Assembly (NCBI RefSeq): GCF_901709675.1
Contig: NC_051095.1
Span: 19,802,956 to 19,866,955 of the forward strand
Origin: Syngnathus acus
Taxonomy: Eukaryota > Chordata > Actinopteri > Syngnathiformes > Syngnathidae
Direction of reading: 5' to 3'
DNA: 64,000 nucleotides
Every line of letters begins with the position of its first letter. Within the stretch, counting starts at the first letter, position 1. Shown here one piece after another: positions 61,832 to 64,000 of this stretch. Made by a program: the position numbers and the translations under genes. Under the pieces are notes generated by a model. The model was not told the origin of the DNA. It worked only from the letters and a program-made list of their open reading frames with translations, and made no database searches.

Positions 61832-62945
61832 GTATAACTCTTCAAGCCGGTGTCACAAAAGTAAATTGGGTTATGAAACTAGAGTTATGGCTTTAAAAAT
61901 AAGGGGTTAGGGTTTCAAATAAGGGTTTAACCCGGTGTTATAGGGCTTTAAAGATGGACCAACTTCATGTGTAAGAGACAAGATACAATGATTCAGATCC
62001 ATTTGAAGTTAGGTCTGCAGGTCAAACCAATATAAAACCAGTTTGAAAATGAACTTCAAAAGAAGTGACGGCAATAAGAGGCTCATTAAAGTGTCATGTT
62101 TGGTGCACTTTTGTTGCTCTGTTTATGGCGCTGCTCAAAGCGCATGCACGTGTCGTTCGTTGAGCCTCGCTCGGGCTGGAAAGTCGAGTGTCGGCCTCGC
62201 CGGAGAGCGTGAGCGGGGGCCTCCGACCTGCGGTGTATTAGTCATGTCAAACATGAGCTGCGTCAAATGCCAAAAGCGAGATTTTATTGTTTCCCGGTGC
62301 CCACGAGTTTTTGTAAAAACACTCAAGAATGAGGCAATCTATTTATTTCGATAACGCCACAAATTCTCTGCCCCTTGACAATGTCTAGCGTCAGAGCTTT
62401 TCTGTTGTTGCTCAATCAGCAGAATGGATTGTCGTTAAAGGTCAACTTAAAGCACTACCACCTGCTTTTTTTGTCTGTTTTAGTTTGATTTATAACTTTG
62501 CCTTTATGTCCACAAAAGAAGGAATCGTATGAATTATAAAAGGGTAAAGTGGCAAGTCACTGTATTCGATTAGGGTTTCAACTAAGGTGAAGGGTTCAAC
62601 GTAGTCAGCGTTAGGGTCACACAGTAGGGCTTCAAATGAGGAGTTTGGTTTCAAGTTTTGACACCGATTTTAGCAAGAAGCCTGGAAGTTGACATTCATG
62701 ATTTTCTTTTGTGGGCCACATATAATGGTGTAGCGGGTGGCATCTGGCCCCTGGTCTTTGAGTTGGTCATGTGTTCGAAAGTAACATTTCGCTTACTTAA
62801 GTGCAATTTGGGGATATTGTGTGAAAAGGCCTTTCGGGATTTAAACTTAGATCATGTATAAACCAGCAAATAACATGACTTTAAGACTTGGTCTGCTATC
62901 AGAAACTATATTCATTTAAACTAAAAAGACAAATTTGAAGTAATG

Positions 62946-63225
62946 ACCGCATTTTCTTGACTATAAGACGCTACTTTTTGCACAAGCTTTTAACCCTGTG
63001 GCTTGTAGTCCAGTGTATCTTATCTATGGATTTTTTATGATTTTCATTATTTTTATTATATTGTATGATTCGTGGATTTTCTCTTATATATGGAAATTAA
63101 ACATTAAAACACCTGCGGCTTATAGTCCAGTGTGGTTTATATATGAACAAAAGAGAATTTTCCCCTAATTTTAGCTGGTGCACCTCATATTTGGGTGCGG
63201 TTTATAGTCCAGAAATTAAATTCCT
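62946..63225. mobile_element. Diverged relative of the ACTATAAG MITE family
   Basis: TTTTCTTGACTATAAGACGC near 62952 and inverted GCGGTTTATAGTCCAG near 63198, with internal GGCTTATAGTCCAGTGT repeats. Much more diverged than the other copies. Boundaries approximate. Confidence 0.45.
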
Positions 63226-63838
63226 TTAAATTATATGAGCCTGACAGTAGACGTCATCCCATGTTTGGCAGATATAACTACATAAAAATTACCGTTATCT
63301 TTGTCAGAATCATGTGGCTCATCGACGCCACAGGTCAATGAACACAATTTAAAAAATTGGAATCTAATCTTTAAAACCTCCATGGGGATCTGTAATGTAG
63401 CTCAGTTGGAATAGTAGGAGTAATTGACGACAACTGTGAGAACGTGCTGTGCTGCCACATTGTTAAACACCACCTTGTGTGAGATTAATATGGAATCATT
63501 TTCATGCCGTGATACTGTAAATTATTATCATTTCCCCATAAACCCTTGAGGAACCACTCCAAAATGGATTAGCATTCCAAAATAGGGTACAAGTACAATC
63601 CGGTTTTAGGGTTTTAAACAAAAGATTAGGCTATAACATTAGATTTCTTGTCATAGGTTATGATTTCAGAATAGGATACAAACCATTGCTTTAAACAACG
63701 GTTAGAATTTCAAACTAGAGATTCAAGCCGAGGTCACTGCTTTGAACAAAGGTTAAGGTTCCAAAGGAAGGTTTGAAGAGAGATTTTAGATTTGAATTAA
63801 AAGTTAAGATTAAAAATTAGGATTCAGGGTTGAAGGTA

Positions 63839-64000
63839 CAGGGCTGTGGACTCGGGGACTCGGACTCGGTCGGACGCGGTGATTTTTGCCGGACTCGGAC
63901 TCGGTGCTGATTTTGACCGAGTCCACCGAGTCCGACAATAAAAAAAAATACGTTCAATTTTATTTTCATCATGCTGCTGAGAATGCGCGTAGGAATACTG
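63839..64000. mobile_element. Partial hAT-type repeat running off the window
   Basis: Begins CAGGGCTGTGGACTCGGGGA and continues with GACTCGGACTCGG repeats and an inverted CCGAGTCCACCGAGTCC. The CAGGGCTGTGGA start and GACTCGGACTCGG words resemble a widespread hAT repeat. The right end is not in the window. Confidence 0.45.

Larger units (their letters stand above)
61466..63838. other. Upstream or intronic htr4 sequence
   Basis: No htr4 first exon found. A CpG-richer island at about 62100-62240 could be regulatory. Ghost repeat GGGTTTCAAA recurs at 61880-61945, 62566-62660 and 63590-63835, with a MITE relative at 62946-63225. Confidence 0.45.

Noticed and set aside
62200-62270. Possible htr4 start exon (MFDMTNTPQ then GTCGGA)
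   Set aside because: The phase does not fit the TM1 exon, which needs two leftover bases, and there is no resemblance to the 5-HT4 N-terminus.

Overview
The window is vertebrate nuclear DNA, almost certainly from a ray-finned (teleost, probably percomorph) fish. The evidence is spliced vertebrate genes with compact introns, many copies of the fish SINE that ends in (GGAT)n, hAT and Tc1/mariner relics, and abundant (CA)n. No bacterial or phage feature is present. The species cannot be named from the sequence.

Three protein-coding genes are supported exon by exon. (1) pde6a, minus strand, 26085 down to 9382. Twenty-three coding exons join in frame into about 854 codons: the alpha catalytic subunit of the rod photoreceptor cGMP phosphodiesterase (GAF-A, GAF-B, HD-type PDE domain, prenylated tail). 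(2) slc26a2, plus strand, 30665-33347. Three coding exons give about 709 codons: the DTDST-type sulfate/anion exchanger with a STAS domain. A separate 5' UTR exon near 29.1 kb is likely. (3) htr4, minus strand, about 61465 down to 41955. Four core exons carry TM1-TM7 of the 5-HT4 serotonin receptor, and a terminal exon at 41955-42033 encodes a tail like the mammalian 5-HT4(a) isoform. The first coding exon (about 13 residues) was not found and probably lies beyond the right edge.

Layout: 1-9381 is non-coding, with ghost tandem repeats, a mariner relic, Tc1 debris and a composite inverted-repeat element. 9382-26085 is pde6a, its introns holding SINEs, MITEs, LINE debris and large microsatellites. 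26086-30664 is the head-to-head pde6a/slc26a2 interval with possible promoter elements. 33348-41954 is the tail-to-tail slc26a2/htr4 interval and contains two hAT insertions with intact 8-bp target duplications. 42034-61351 is htr4 with large repeat-rich introns, including a purine tract of about 820 bp. 61466-64000 is upstream or intronic htr4 sequence ending inside another hAT-type repeat.

The gene neighbourhood matches human 5q32 (PDE6A next to SLC26A2, with HTR4 on the same band). The ohnologous human pair PDE6B and SLC26A1 lies on 4p16.3, so synteny and sequence together favour the A/2 members. The three genes do not form a pathway; they are syntenic neighbours. I found no convincing undescribed gene system. 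The most useful observations are the 5-HT4(a)-type alternative tail, the CTLS prenylation box, the dated transposon insertions, an arthropod-like mariner relic, a truncated tRNA-Glu copy and several region-specific ghost minisatellites.
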